A DNA stretch of 64,000 nt from Dasypus novemcinctus (lineage: Eukaryota; Chordata; Mammalia; Cingulata; Dasypodidae). The position numbers and the translations under genes are program-made. Location of the stretch: assembly GCF_030445035.2 (NCBI RefSeq), contig NC_080673.1, positions 182,695,216-182,759,215 on the forward strand. Direction: 5' to 3'. Of the stretch, positions 40,531 through 53,267 are shown one piece after another. The stretch's first letter is position 1. Every line of letters starts with the position of its first letter. Below the pieces are notes generated by a model. The model ran no database searches, was not told where the DNA came from, and saw nothing but the letters and a program-made list of their open reading frames with translations.

Positions 40531-43237
40531 AACAACAAGCAGAGAGCCAAACCAAACCCTTTGCTTCTCAGTCCTTGTTGTTTCAACTAGTCATAGTAGG
40601 TTTTCATCCCCTTCCCTGCCTCGGTGAGCCCAGTGGAGTGAAGACAGTACATTCTTCCTGACCCCTGAGGCCCTTCTTATGGTATCTCAATATAGTTTTG
40701 GACAAAACACAACACTAACTTCATTTAGTAAGAGTCATAAGTTAGTACATTGCATGCTGCTTTCACAAGAAGAGGCCTTGCTTACGGAGTCTCGGCATTT
40801 AGCAGACACTGTCCCACAGAATCTACAGTGTCCCGCATCCCATTTCCCTGCCACCTACCCCAGAGGTGGCCTGCAGAGTTCCCACATCAGCCTGGGCTTC
40901 CTCCTTCTCTTTGCCTGAGCACTTTCTCTGGCTGTTGGATTTTCCAGTGAAGGACAGCTTCCTTGTGTGGCCTTGGGACAATTCTGAGGCATATTCCGCA
41001 TAATCTCTCAGGGGGTCCCCAGCAGGTCTGAGCCCCAGTTGCCCTTCCAGAGTCACCTCTCCACTCCTTCGCATGTTTCCTGGGCTCACCTCCCAATTAA
41101 ACTGCATGTACCCAACTCCTCATCTCAGAGTCTGCTAAGACGCTGGGGCGGTTGCTCCAAATGCCCCTTGTCATGACAGCAGTGTGAGCAATTGGGCAGA
41201 ATTTTGTTTGATCCCAGGATAGAGTTCTGGAGGACAGTGGTTTGGAAAAAAAAATCCTGAAGTGCATAGATTTTGTTAGAATAAATCTTTCTCCTAAAAG
41301 CCTCAGGAGGCTTCAGACCAGAGCCTTAGAAGGGAAGACTCTTAAAAGCAGAAAAGTCCGTAAGCATATCTGGAGAGAAGAGAGTATTGAAAAACAAAAT
41401 CTTGGTGATCAGAAGTTTCCCTGAAGTTACTAAAAGAAAAACACAGCAGGTCTCAACAGGAGGAGGAAGACTGCCGGAGGTTTGTAAGCTGGAACCCAGC
41501 TTCCAGCCAGTTTAGGAAACCTCTCCAGATGCCTACACAAATCCTTCATATTTGAAAATAACCAGGACCCTTTTGGGCTGTCTCAGTCCTCTGCCTCATC
41601 ACACAGAGTCAGGGCTACTGGAAAGAAATCTCTAGGCAAGGGTGACTGGAGAAGCCTACCTCAGTGCCTGGTTTGCATCCTGCTTGTCTAGAAAAGGAAA
41701 GGCTACTGCCCAACCCCTCCCAATGTCCTGGACTGTAGGTCACCTGGCCAGGAGCAAATCCTACCGTGGGGAGACATTCCCCTGATGTGGAGGATCTCGG
41801 TCAGGTGCGGGGCAGGTCCCCAGCTTGTCAATATCTCTGCATCTCTGCAGGAGGCTTCCCAAGCCACACCGAAAGAGGAGAGTCTTGAAAGCAGAACAGT
41901 TAACAGACTGATCCGGAGAGTGAAAGGGGGAGACTCCAGCTCTGGTCTGGGTTGTCTGGAGAGGGAGAGGCAGACCCTGAGGAGGTTTCCAGTGAGGACT
42001 GAGGTGTGTACCTGGGAAAGCCATCAGCGAGAGGCAGTGTGGGAGAGCAGCACAATGGGTGCCGTTGTGTGCTGTTTGGAGATGTCTAGTTTGTATGTTT
42101 GCAATCCCTGTCCCCCCTGCAACCCCAGGCTGGGGTCTGCTAAGAAAAATAACCTGGCTTGGAAAGGCATTCCTCCAGCTCCACTTGAAAGTTTGAAAAA
42201 CCCCTGGATAGGAAAATAGTCTCAGGCAGCCAAGTCTTTCCACACTTGGCGAAGCCCTAGACCCAAAATACACAGAAGAACACTTCGCTTTGAAAGGCCT
42301 GCAGTATTCCTATCTGAGTCATCTGAAAACAAATAAAAAGAGACCTAAACAAACAAACCTAATTGTGCACGGAAATGGGGCCAGCTTTCCAGCCTGGCTT
42401 CCCCTCTGTTTTCATTAGTCAGACGCCAATATACGCAGCTTTTGTGGCATCCAGAGCAAGCAAACATATCAAAAGCAAATTGCCACGGTTTCACCCCCTT
42501 TCCTCCTTCCCTCATGGTGAACCATCCAAGCCAAGCTCCTCTGCCTTTGCTTTTGAAACATCTTCCTTCGGTCTTGACAGAAAGCTATCTGCTCACCAGG
42601 CTGCCCACGGATGACCAGAGCCCAGGTTGACAGAGACTTCTGCAAATGGCAATAACTGCTGGGCACTTGGATGACATTTTGAATAGAAATGTTTGGAGTC
42701 ACGGGATAGAATTGTTATTGTCATTCATCAGCACAAATGGCTCTAAAACCAGGCCTGCCAATCCAAATTCCCTTAGTGTAGACTTAGTCATTGCTCTTTG
42801 ACAGCACACTACCAGCTGCTTTTCTTTCCCCCCGTTTTATTTACTCCATTAAGAAGACATTCAGCTGTAGTGGACTGTTCTTCTATTTGCCCTACCATTT
42901 TCCTTTCTGGTAGCATCACCGAGTTTTTTTAGGGGAATCAACCCTTCCCCCAAATTTTAGTGTATGCAGTTTGGTTGGAGTTCACCTCACACCCCACCTA
43001 CCCCATCCTACTCTCTACCCTTTGATTCAGAGTCTCCAGGAATGGGCATGAAATCCAATTTAGGCTACTGAGTGGACTCAGGCCTGGGACTTTTGCAAAG
43101 ACCATCAGGAAAGAAGCTCATCTATTCCTCCAAAGTTTCTGAGCTGGCACAAGTTAAGTCTGAAGCTGCTGATGGTTCCATGGACACCAGGTATGGAGAG
43201 ATTGTCTAAAAAGAAAAGAAATATACTACCCTATTCT

Positions 43238-43278
43238 GGTTTCTGATAAATGTCTCATGGAAGTCCAGATGACAGTCT
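43238..43278 (+). repeat. Copy A of a 41-bp direct repeat
   Basis: GGTTTCTGATAAATGTCTCA leads into TGGAAGTCCAGATGACAGTCT. It matches 43590-43630 at 39 of 41 positions. Confidence 0.92.
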
Positions 43279-43589
43279 GGACTAGGTAGATAGCATAGGG
43301 ACTTACACAACATCATCTGGGCACTTGGATCCAGCTGTGAATGAATTGTGATCTCCCTTGGACTTTCCCATTACACAGACAAGTAAAAACCCATTTGCTC
43401 AAGCCAGTTTTAGTTGGGTTGCTCCATTTGCAACTGAAAGCGTCCTAACACACTCACACACCCTCACACACATACACCTCAAAACGCCATGTGCACTTAA
43501 ATGTTTGCATCTTCTAAGTGTACTCTAACTCATTTTTTACTTCTAGATATGCTTTTTTCAAAAAGAAGATGTCTTTTGGGTGACTTTTG

Positions 43590-43630
43590 GCTTCTGATCA
43601 ATGTCTCATGGAAGTCCAGATGACAGTCTA
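43590..43630 (+). repeat. Copy B of the 41-bp direct repeat
   Basis: GGCTTCTGATCAATGTCTCA leads into the same following 21 bases as copy A. Spacing between copies is 352 bp. Confidence 0.92.
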
Positions 43631-45500
43631 CTTTAGCCTGGAATCTATGAGAAGAAATTGCCTCTGTTCCTGGTAGTATGATAAAAGATTAATGAATTCT
43701 CTCACCTAAACTGCTTTTGAAACAAAGAACAACATAACGCAGTAATTACTGAGGAATTTCTTTGCACTTGGACTATTCACTCCTTGCCTTGTTCTGATGA
43801 CCAATTCCAGATGCCTTATTTGTGAGGCTGATGGGACATCTGAGTGCCAAGATTTGTCTAGATCCAAAGCATGTGAAAAGCAACAAGTCCCAGCCAAACC
43901 AAACCAAGGTAACAAACAATACACAGACAGAGTTTGAGAAAACATTGAAATTATAAGGCCAATATTTCTTCTTTGTTGTTCTATGTGTTATGAATAATGA
44001 GGATGTGGCCTGTAGTCCCCTCCAGACAGCTAATTAGGAAAAGGACTCATGTGAACTCCTTTATTCCAATTCTCACTTTGTATTGAGTTAATATATGGGC
44101 ATGGAGTAGGGCATACAGGGATAGGATAGGGACCTCGAGAATCCAGCCAAATGATCAGAAGGATGAACACGTTTTTGAATCATTCATTTTTGAAATTCAT
44201 AACCAGCCCTCTCAAAAGAGTTCCATCAAAGTTCTCACAGAGTTCCATGCCACTCTCCTCCAGGAAGTCTTTCTTCAGGCATCTTTTAGAAGGTATCACT
44301 GCTCCCTGCTGCTCTTGCACCAAATTCAATGTGCCTAATATTAAAAGTAGCTGGATATATAAGATGATGGAGAAGATTTTTACTTACAAAATTCCCTTTG
44401 GAGGAAACACTGAACTAAATAATTTGGTAAGCTGTTTTGGGTGAGGTGAGGGTCCTAGGCTGCAAACAGGAGATGAAGAAATATTTAGATATGGGGAACC
44501 ATGGGAGTGATGCATTGCTCTGCCTAAAGGAGAGGAAATGGAATGCACTTCTGAGGAGAGGATCTGGTAATGAGGCAGGGACTGCTCCAAGGAAAGGTAG
44601 AGGAGTTAAAGCTACCCTCCTGATGGTGAGACACTGAGGAAGACCTTGGAAGAACAGAATCATACGGTTGGGTTGTTTACGGTGATGGCTGAGGAAGGCC
44701 CCAGGCACCCCTCTCTTTGTTTTCCCTGTGAAGTTGCAGTTCAGTAGTTGTGGCTCACAAACACGCTTGCTTAAGTACAGGAACTTCAAAGTGGGGTGAT
44801 TTCTGTGTGCAACTTGATACAGGCAAAAACATATACAGAGACAATCTGAAAGTCATGTTGACCTCTGGGTTCCATTTACCTGTCTATCTCCTCCCCCTGG
44901 TATGGATGATAAAGTTCCCAGGAGGTAGAGTCCATTTTTTCACTCATTTTAAAAACAATTTCATGGAATCTAGTGCAATGCCTGAAACAAGACACCCGGA
45001 ATAATGAATAAGAGAATTAATGACTGCACCTGCAGAGAATCACTGCAACAAAATTGTGGCCTGGGAGCCTACGCACTCATCATCAGGGACCTAACTGCTC
45101 GGGCTCAACCTGTTCTGTAATGCTTGTTACAATTTTCAATAGGCACAGAAGTAATAAGGAAAAGATAGGTAAGCCCTAGTTGCTAGGGGAGTGCCAAGGA
45201 GTCTTTTCATGATTTGTTACATTTAATTATAGTAAGCCAAGGGGTATCCTTTGGCGGCCCCCTCCCCCAGACTCTGGGCTGGCCTTGGGACTAGCTATGG
45301 CCAGTGGGATATTAGCAAATGGAGGCATGACTTGCTCATACACTGTGGCTGGCTCTCACAGCTCCTCAGAAGCCTGTGGTCACCAACTGCCATGGAACAA
45401 GCCTGGACTAGCCAGCAGGAGAGATACGGACACGAGCCGAGCCATCTCCACTGCCCTCGCGGACATCCAGCCAACTGCCTGGCATCCAAGGGAAGCCACC

Positions 45501-46345
45501 TGTCTTAGTTTCCCAAGACTGTCATAACAGATGACAGCCAACTGGATGGCTTAAAACAACAGAAATCCATTATCTCAGCGTTCTGGAGGCCAGGTGTTGG
45601 CAATGAAGGTGTGGACAGGGCCGTACTCTCTGCAATGACTGTAGGGAAGAATTCTTCTTTGCCTCTTACGGCATCTGGTGGTGGCTGGCAGGCCCTGGCA
45701 TTCCATGGCTTGCAGCTGCATCACTCCAGCCCCTCCCTCCATCTTCACATGGCCTTCTGCCCTGTATGGCTCTTCTAATAAGGACACCAGACATATTGGA
45801 TTAAGAGGACACCCTGGGAAGCAGACTTGGCCCAGTGGTTAGGGCATCCGTCTACCACATGGGAGGTCCGCGGTTCAAACCCCGGGCCTCCTTGACCCGT
45901 GTGGAGCTGGCCCACGCGCAGTGCTGATGTGTGCAAGGAGTGCCCTGCCATGCAGGGGTGTCCCCCGCGTAGGGGAGACCTATGCACAAGGAGTGCGCCC
46001 TGTGAGGAGAGCTGCCCAGCACGAAAGAAAGAGCAGCCTGCCCAGGAATGGCGCTGCCCACATGGAGAGCTGACACAAGATGACGAAACAAAAAGAAACA
46101 CAGATTCCCGTGCCACTGACAACAGAAGCGGACAAAGAAGACGCAGCAAATAGACACAGAGAACAGACAACTGGGGTGGGGGAGGGGGAATAAATAAATA
46201 AATCTTTAAAAAAAAAAAAAAAAGAGGACACCCTATTCCAGTATGACCTGATCATAATTTAACTAATCTGCAATGACCCTATTTGCAAATAAGGTTGTAT
46301 CTTGAGATACTGTGTGCTAGAACTTTTAACACATCTTTTTGGCCA
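45501..46345 (-). mobile_element. MLT1-like LTR split by a SINE
   Basis: TGTCTTAGTTTCCCAAGACT, GGCTTAAAACAACAGAAATC, CAGCGTTCTGGAGGCCAGG, CTGCATCACTCCAGCCCC, then after the SINE CAGTATGACCTGATCATAAT and CAAATAAGGTTGTATCTTGA. This is MLT1 (ERVL-MaLR) on the complementary strand. The SINE and one copy of its 13-bp duplication account for the gap. Confidence 0.82.
45816..46221 (+). mobile_element. DAS-SINE with perfect target duplication
   Basis: The head is GGAAGCAGACTTGGCCCAGT, the B box GGTTCAAACCC at about 45872, and the tail AATAAATAAATAAATCTTT plus an A-run. AAGAGGACACCCT at 45803-45815 is repeated exactly at 46222-46234. The perfect 13-bp duplication and near-consensus body suggest a younger insertion. 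Confidence 0.95.
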
Positions 46346-46454
46346 ACACAATGCAATGCGTAGTACCACCTTAGCCCATCAAGCCCCAGCCAAAACAGTC
46401 CAGGCCAGAAGTGCTTTCCAGCCATCCCACAGAATTTTGAGAAATTATAAATGC

Positions 46455-46562
46455 TTGCACATTTATAACCAAGACTTAGAGAAACAGAAAATTGCCTCAA
46501 GTTACCTTGCTGGTTAAGTGATGGAGCCAGGATTCCAGGATTTGCACCCAGATCTGTCTTTT
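46455..46562 (-). mobile_element. MIR SINE fragment, antisense
   Basis: TGCCTCAAGTTACCTTGCTG, GTTAAGTGATGGAGCCAGGA and TTTGCACCCAGATCTGTC are the MIR 5'/core region on the complementary strand. Confidence 0.65.
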
Positions 46563-47663
46563 TATTTATTTATTTATTTTTGATGTTCTCGATTTTATTG
46601 TTTTCATTTCAAAAATAACCTTTTAAATCCACTTTATTATGTTTCTTTCTTATTTAATGTATCTGTTTTCATCTTTATTATATTTTCTTTACATTAGGAG
46701 GGAGGTAATTTGCTGTGCTATTTCTGAATTTTTCAGATGGATGCTTCACTTCTTGATTTCCAACCCTTATTTTTTCTTTATATAGATGGTATAAGTTACT
46801 CCATTAACGCGAGGTAATAGGAACAGTAGCATTAATTCTGCTTTGTTCTGTAGATATACTCCCCCTTTATTTTTGTTCATTCCTCAATCTTGCAACGATG
46901 TCCCCTCTGACTGCTTCAGGCTGAGAAGGGACATAGATATTATAAGGCAGAGAAAAGGAATTGTTTCACTTGCAGTTGAAGACACTCCTTGTTTTGGGGA
47001 TGGGACTGGTCCATATCATAATTCTGGTAGTTGTCCAGGGCAAGCCTAAAGAACTGGAAAATAGGAGTTGGCCATAACTTTGCTGGATTTCAGGGCTCAG
47101 CCAGCACATGAACAAGATGAAGATTTAAGTCTCTGAGAAATATCCTTAACAGGTGCATTGAAAATTATAGGTTCAAATAAAAGGAGTAGAAGAATCATGG
47201 TTAGGGGAATTATAAGTGAGTATAACTATATTATATTGGGGAAATATATTTTCATATATTCCCAGATAGGTATTGATTTCATGTGACTTGCTTATGGTAT
47301 CTGGACATCCCTAGAGCCCCTGAGAACACTTTTGTTTGTGAGACTTTGTTTACTGTGGCAGTTTGTGCAATCTACCAGAGACCTGCATAAACATAACCTC
47401 CAAAATGTTCTCCTAACTCACTTTGAAATCTGTTAGCCATAAAAACTCTATTTTATTTACTATTCCCCCTTTTGGTCAAGGCCTTCTTCCAAATGCTTCA
47501 CTGATTAACACTTATTAATAATTCCTCAGTGCCAGGGAGGATCATCCCTGGAAGTCATGTCCCATGTCAGGGGGAAGGTAGTAAATCTTTTTGCAGAGTT
47601 TGGCTTAGAGAGAGTCTGCATTGGAGTAACAAGGAGATTTTTCAGGAGGTAACTCCTAGGCAT

Positions 47664-48189
47664 TGTATTATTCAGCCAAAGAGGTTCTGATGCAAGATAC
47701 CAGAAATCTGTTGGCTTTTATAAAGGGTATTTATTTGGGGTAGAAGCTTACAGTTATCAGGCCATAAAGCATAAGTTACTTCCCTCACCAAAGTCTATTG
47801 CCACCTATTGGAGCAAGATGGCTGCTGACATCTGCAAGGGTTCAGGCTTCCTGGGTTCTTCTCTTCCCAGGGCTCATTTCTCTCCAGTCTCAGCTGCTCT
47901 GCTTTCTCCACAAGGCCAGCTGTACACTATCAGGTGAACAGCTCATCTCTCTTCCCGGGTCTTCTGCTGTGTCTAATGGAGCCTTCTCACCTTCCTCACT
48001 TATCTGCTTATCTGTATGTTTACTTCCCAGGCTCCAGGATCAAAACTCTCACCTCCCTTCTCTGCAGTGCAGTTTGTCTGTGAGTCTCCATGCACCAAGG
48101 GGGCAGGGACTCGATGTCCTACTGATGTGGCCCAATCAAAGCCTTAATCATTATTTAATCAAGTAAAAGTGAAATCTCTGAATCCAATA
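47664..48189 (-). mobile_element. MaLR-like LTR, 5' end missing
   Basis: The left end, TGTATTATTCAGCCAAAGAG, is the complement of the CTGACTAATACA terminus of sister LTRs. Internal words CAGAAATCTGTTGGCTTTTA, AAGGGTATTTATTTGGGG and GGAGCAAGATGGCTGCTG match the copies at 5737 and 63418. It stops at AATCCAATACAT and lacks the last 80-odd bases (the LTR 5' end) present in the others. Confidence 0.8.
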
Positions 48190-49139
48190 CATTAAGCATT
48201 AAGATTGAGGACTTGATTTATTGGCTATTTTTTTTATTAGGCAAGGCTTACATATTCCAGAGTTTTTTGCCATCTTATTTGAGAGAGTAGTGGGTTTTCC
48301 TCAGGAAGGAAGTTTACTGTTTTGTTAGCTACTTTGTGAGCATATATAAATCCAGAAACCATACCTATGGCAACAAGGATACATTTATACCCAACAGAAC
48401 TATGCTTTAGGTGCAATTTTCCCCCTATGTCACCCCACTATCAACATCCTGTACTAGCAACATACCTTTTTATAGATCCTAAAGAACATTCTTATATTTG
48501 TGTTACTAACCACAATCCTTGGCCACCACAGAGTTCACTGTGTTATATAATCCCCCATTGTATCCTTTTGCTTTCCTTCTAGTAATATATATGACCCAAA
48601 ATTTCTCCTTCCAACCACATTCACTCAAACACTATAGCTCTATTGATTTCACCCACATCACTATGCCACCATCACCTCTGTGCATTCCCAAACCACTACA
48701 ATCAACCAAGTATAAATTCTGTACAGATGAAGCATCAGCTCACCATTCTCTACTCCTGTACTATCTCCTGGTAACCTACCTTCCAGACTCTGCCTCCATG
48801 AGTCTGCTCACTATACTTAGTTCATATCAGTGACACCATACAATATTTGTCTTTTTGTGTCTGGCTTATTTCACTCAACATAAGGTCCTCAAGGTTGATT
48901 CTTGCTGTTGCATGCATCAATACTTCATTCCTTCTTACAGCTGAATAACATTACATTGTAAGTATATACCACATTTTGTTTATCTGCTTATCTGTTGATG
49001 GACACTTGAGTTGCTTCCATCTTTTGGCAATTGGGTATAATGCTGCTATGAACATTGACACTCAAAAATCTGCTCATGTCCCTGCTTTGCTTTCAGTTCT
49101 TTGAGGTGAGAAAGATTGCCAGACTATTTGGCAATAAAT

Positions 49140-51345
49140 AATTTTTATTTATTAGCTCCCTGAGGAACCACCAAACTGGCCGCCACATGGTTACATCATT
49201 CTGCATTCCCACCAGCAGTGAATGTATGTTCCTAATTTTCTACACACACCCCAACACTTGTAGTTTTCTGTTTTTATAATAGCAGTCAGTCTAGTAGATG
49301 TGAAATTATACCTCATTGGGGTCTTGGTTTGCATTTCCTTAATAGTTAGTGATGTTGAGTATCTTTTCATGTGCTTTTTAGCCATTTGTATTTCCTATTT
49401 GGAAAAATATCTGTTCAAGTCTTTTGCCCATTTTTTAATTGGGTTGTTTGCCTTTATATACTTTATTGTTGAATTGCAGGATTATATATAGAGAGAGCAT
49501 TACAGGCTTATTTTTGAAATCTCAGTTTGATTCCATAGGTTAATATATCTATCCTTGTGCCAATGCTATGCAGTTTTGGCCACTGTAGCTTTGTGGTATG
49601 TTTTAAAGTCAAGTAGTGAGAGTCCTCCAACTTCATTCTTCTTTTTCAAGGTGTTTTTGGCTGTAGGGGGCCTTTCTCCTTCCAAATAAATTTGATAATT
49701 GGCTTTTCCATTTGTGCAAAAAAAGGCTGTTGGAATTTTTATTGGGATTGAATTGAATCTGTAAATCACTTTAGGTAGAATTGACATCTTCATGATATTT
49801 ACTCTTCCAATTTATGAACACAGAATGTCTTTCCATTTATTTAGGTCTTTTTTGATTTCTTATAGCAGAATTGTGTAGTTTTCTGTGTACTACATGCCCT
49901 TTATATCCTTAGTTAAATTTATTCCAAGATATTTCATTCTTGTAGTTGTATTGTAAATGGATTTTTTTTCTTGATTTCTTCCTCAGATTGTTCATTCCTA
50001 GTATATAGAAACACTACTGATTTTTGTATGTTGACCTTATATCCTACCACTTTGCTGAAGTCATTTATTAGCTACAGTAGCTTTGATGGAGATTTTTCAG
50101 GACTTTCTATATATAGGATCATGTCATCTGCAAATAGTTAGTTTTACTTCTTCCTTTCCGATTTGGATGTCTTTTATTTCTTTTTCTTACCTAAGTGCTC
50201 TAGCAAGAACTTCTAACACAATGTTGGATAAGAGTGGTGACAGTGGACATCCTTGTCTTGTTTTGGATCTTAGAGGAAAAGCTTTTAGCTTTTCACCATT
50301 GAGTAGGATATGAGTTTTGGGTTTTTCTTATATGCCCTTTACCAATCTGAGAACATTTCCCTCTTTTCCTATCTTTCAAAATGTTTATATCAAGGTAGGA
50401 TACTGAATTTTGTCTAATGCCTTTTAGGTATTGATAGAGATGATTATGTAACTTTTCTTCAATATGTTAATTGATTTTCTTATGTTGAACCAATCTTGCA
50501 TATCTGTGATAAAACCCACTTGATCATGATATATAATCTGTTTAACGTGTTGTTGCATTTGATTTGTAAGTATTTTATTGATGATTTTTGCATTTAAGTT
50601 TATTAGAGAGATTGGTCTGTAATTTTCTTTTCTTGTAGTATCTTTAAGTACCTTTGGTATAAGGATAAAGTTTGCTTAATAGAAGGAGGGCAGTAATTTT
50701 CCCTCTTCAATGTTTTGGAAGAGTTCGAGTAGGATTGTTATTAATTCTTCTTGGAATAATTGGTAGAGTTCACCTTTGAAGCCATCTGGTCCTGGGCTTA
50801 TTTTTGGAGGGGAGTTTTTGTTAGCTGATTCAATTTTATTACTTGTGATTGATCTGTTGAGGGCTTCTATTTCTTTCATCAGTGTAGGTTGTTCATGTCT
50901 TTCTAGAAACTCGCCCATTTCATCTAAGTTGTCCAACTTGCTGGCATACAATTTTTCATAGTATACTTTTCTGATCCTTTTTATTTCTGTGGGGTCACTG
51001 GTAACATCACTTCTCTCATTTCTGATTTTGTTTATTTACATCTTCTCCCTTTTTTTCTTTGTAGTCTGGCTGTCAATTTCATTAATGTTTTCAAAGAACC
51101 AGATTTTGGTTTTGTTCATTCTTTCTAGTGTTTTTTTAATTGTCAATTTCATTTAATTCTGTTCTAATCTTTGTTATTTCTTTCCTTCTTCTTGCTTTGG
51201 AAGTTTTAGCTCTTTTTTCTTTTTTAATGTAAGCATTGAGAGCTATAAACGTCCCTCTCAGCACTGCCTTTGCTGCATCTTATAAGTTTTGATATGTGAA
51301 TTTGTCTCAAGATATTTACTGATTTCTCTTGCAATCTCCTCCTTG
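49140..51345 (-). pseudogene. L1 ORF2 reverse transcriptase to C-terminus, decayed
   Basis: The open stretch 50951-50676 (minus) includes NKNSPPKISPGPDGFKGELY, the start of the L1 reverse transcriptase domain. The active site (complement near 50130) reads CTATTTGCAGATGACATG, encoding L-F-A-D-D. Later pieces are 49793-49566 ([20 protein letters not shown]) and 49385-49191 with the C-terminal Cys/His-type region (CWGVCRKLGTYIHCWWEC). Frameshifts and stops between them make it non-functional. Confidence 0.88.
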
Positions 51346-51830
51346 GCCAACTGTTTGATTAAAAGTGTGCTGGTGAGGATGCACCTCCTCAGGAAGGGGG
51401 AGAGAGAGGGACACAGCCTAAGACTGACTCTGCTTTTGACATACAAATTTGGTCTGCTTTGTCCCAGAAGCCCTTCCAGGCTGGGTAGGGTTGTATCATT
51501 GTTGCCCTTGGGAGCTGGCAAGGGGTTAAAGGTATACAGCCCTCCCAATCTCCTTCTCTATTAACCAGGACTGATTCTTGAGGACTCAGAAGGGAGTGCA
51601 AATATTTCTTAGCCAGAGAAAGGGAGGGGGCTGCCAGAGAACTACCTCAGAAAAAGTTTGATTTACAAGGTTCCTAGCCTCCAGACAAGAAGCTGTATCA
51701 CATTGATCTGGTCTGTCTTGCAACAAATATACTCCAAACCAGACATTGAACTGAGAGCTGCCAAAGAGCACCATCTGCTGGCAGTCCAAGGATGAGCACA
51801 TGAGTAAAATTTTTAAAAGGTAGGAGAGGG
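51346..51830. other. Unassigned sequence between head-to-head L1s
   Basis: It lies between the truncated 5' end of the antisense L1 and the sense L1 5' UTR. It could be further L1 5' UTR of a diverged type. I cannot decide. Confidence 0.4.
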
Positions 51831-52029
51831 GACAGCCAGCAAGATTGCGGCAAGAGTCAGCTCATGCTGCAGGCAGTTAGTAAAAACACAGAGCTATCTT
51901 AAGTACCTGTTTGAGAGTTCCAGGAGACCAGAAGACCATCCTGCAACATCCTTGAAATAATGTAGGAGAGCACTGCCCATCTGCAGAGAAGATTTGTATG
52001 TAGAGCACTCCACATCCCAGAGGCCAGTG

Positions 52030-52840
52030 CCTATCCTCCACTGGTGGCACAAACCACCTCAGGAGCTGATCTGAAGCTGGAATTGGAAGTTCTACTTCCC
52101 AAAAAAAAAAAAAGGGAGGAAAAGAGAGTTGGGCACCAACTTCAGCTACTGATTAGTAAATTTGGCAGGCTAAAATACAACCCTAAGAACAGCTGAAGTA
52201 TGAACCTGTCCACATCAGAAAGAGGCCAGTAGCCACCATTTTAACTCTGCCCCTGGCACCAGGGGAAGCAGGGCAGACTGAAAATCATGGTGCTGATAGA
52301 TATCAGCTTCTTTCCATCCAGATCCAATTGCAGCTCTAGCCTAAGCCCCAACCCCCACTCCAGTGGGGAGGAAACTGGGGGGACCTGCACCAGCCTCTCC
52401 AGGAAAATAAAGACCAAGCTTTGGGAGGTCAGTGATCATCTTACTCTGGTGGTACAAGCCACCTCAGGAGTTTTTCTGTGGCTAGAGTTGGAAACTCTCT
52501 TCCCAAAAACAGGGAAGGAAGAGATGGTTGGCCACCAACTTCAGCTAAGGATTAGTAAATTTGGCTGACTGAAGTATAACCCTAAGAACAGCTAAAGTTT
52601 GAACTAGTAGTCCAAGTAGGAAAGAGGCCGGTAGCCACTATTTTGACTCCACCCCTGACATGAGGGGAAGCCGGGCTGACTGAAAATCAGTAATGGTAGG
52701 GACTGGCTTCTTTCAACCAGATTGGCCTGAAGCCTTAGCATAGGCTCCAGTCCCACCTTTAGCAGGGAAGAAGCTGGTGAGCCCTGTACCAGCCTTTCAG
52801 GGTAACTGCAGGTACATTCAGCTGGCACAGACTGAATAGT
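52030..52840 (+). repeat. Two tandem 405-bp L1 5' UTR monomers
   Basis: CTGGTGGCACAAACCACCTC at 52041 recurs as CTGGTGGTACAAGCCACCTC at 52446. GGGCACCAACTTCAGCTACT and GGCCACCAACTTCAGCTAAG, and GGCCAGTAGCCACCATTTTA and GGCCGGTAGCCACTATTTTG, keep the same 405-bp offset. In rodent L1 such monomers carry the promoter. By analogy these may have been promoter units. Confidence 0.85.
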
Positions 52841-53267
52841 CAGAATTCTACTGAGGCAACTGTGGTCATTTTGGACCTGCATGGTGTAGATTGCTACCCA
52901 CACCTGCAGCTCCATCCCTGCCCCAGGCAAAGGAGAAAGGGCATGGAACTTCATCAGTCTCTCTCAGCAATTAAAGTCTAGGCTTGCATGACTTGGATTA
53001 TTATACATAGCAGTGGCTCTGTCCCTACTCCTGGCAAAAAAGAAAGTTGGAAGAAGCTTCATAAGTCCCTGGGGCAATGAGGGCAGCTTGAGCCTCCACA
53101 GCTTATAGCACCAAATACATCCTTGGCTTCTACTACACAACTAGCAAGGGAGAAAGAGCAAGAAAGTCCAAACTAAAGAGAAACTGCACCCAGAATAAAT
53201 GCATCTAGTAAATCAGATGCCAAGACATTGACAAAAAATTACAATCCGCACCAAGAAACAGGAAGAT

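Larger units (their letters stand above)
40531..45500. other. Mostly unique 5-kb stretch
   Basis: This is the longest repeat-poor stretch. A short L2-like block (GCCACTCTCCTCCAGGAAGT, 44250) is visible, and a 41-bp direct repeat lies at 43238 and 43590. Open frames up to 170 codons (41761-42273, minus strand) overlap a 144-codon frame on the other strand (41785-42219). Neither resembles a family I know, so no gene is called. Confidence 0.45.
46565..51345 (-). mobile_element. Xenarthran L1: ORF2 RT region plus long 3' UTR
   Basis: Read on the minus strand. ORF2 from ahead of the reverse transcriptase core (about 51345) runs to its C-terminus (about 49140), then a long 3' UTR extends down to the T-rich end at 46565 (TTTATTTATTTATTTATTTT). 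The LTR at 47664-48189 is inserted in the 3' UTR. Just past ORF2 the complement carries AAATAAGCCAGACACAAAAA, a standard L1 3' UTR word. The element is 5'-truncated at 51345 and has many stops. Confidence 0.82.

Noticed and set aside
41761..42273. 170-codon frame on the minus strand in unique sequence
   Set aside because: A 144-codon frame overlaps it on the other strand and I recognise neither. Without conservation data I do not call a gene, although this is the least repeat-driven candidate.
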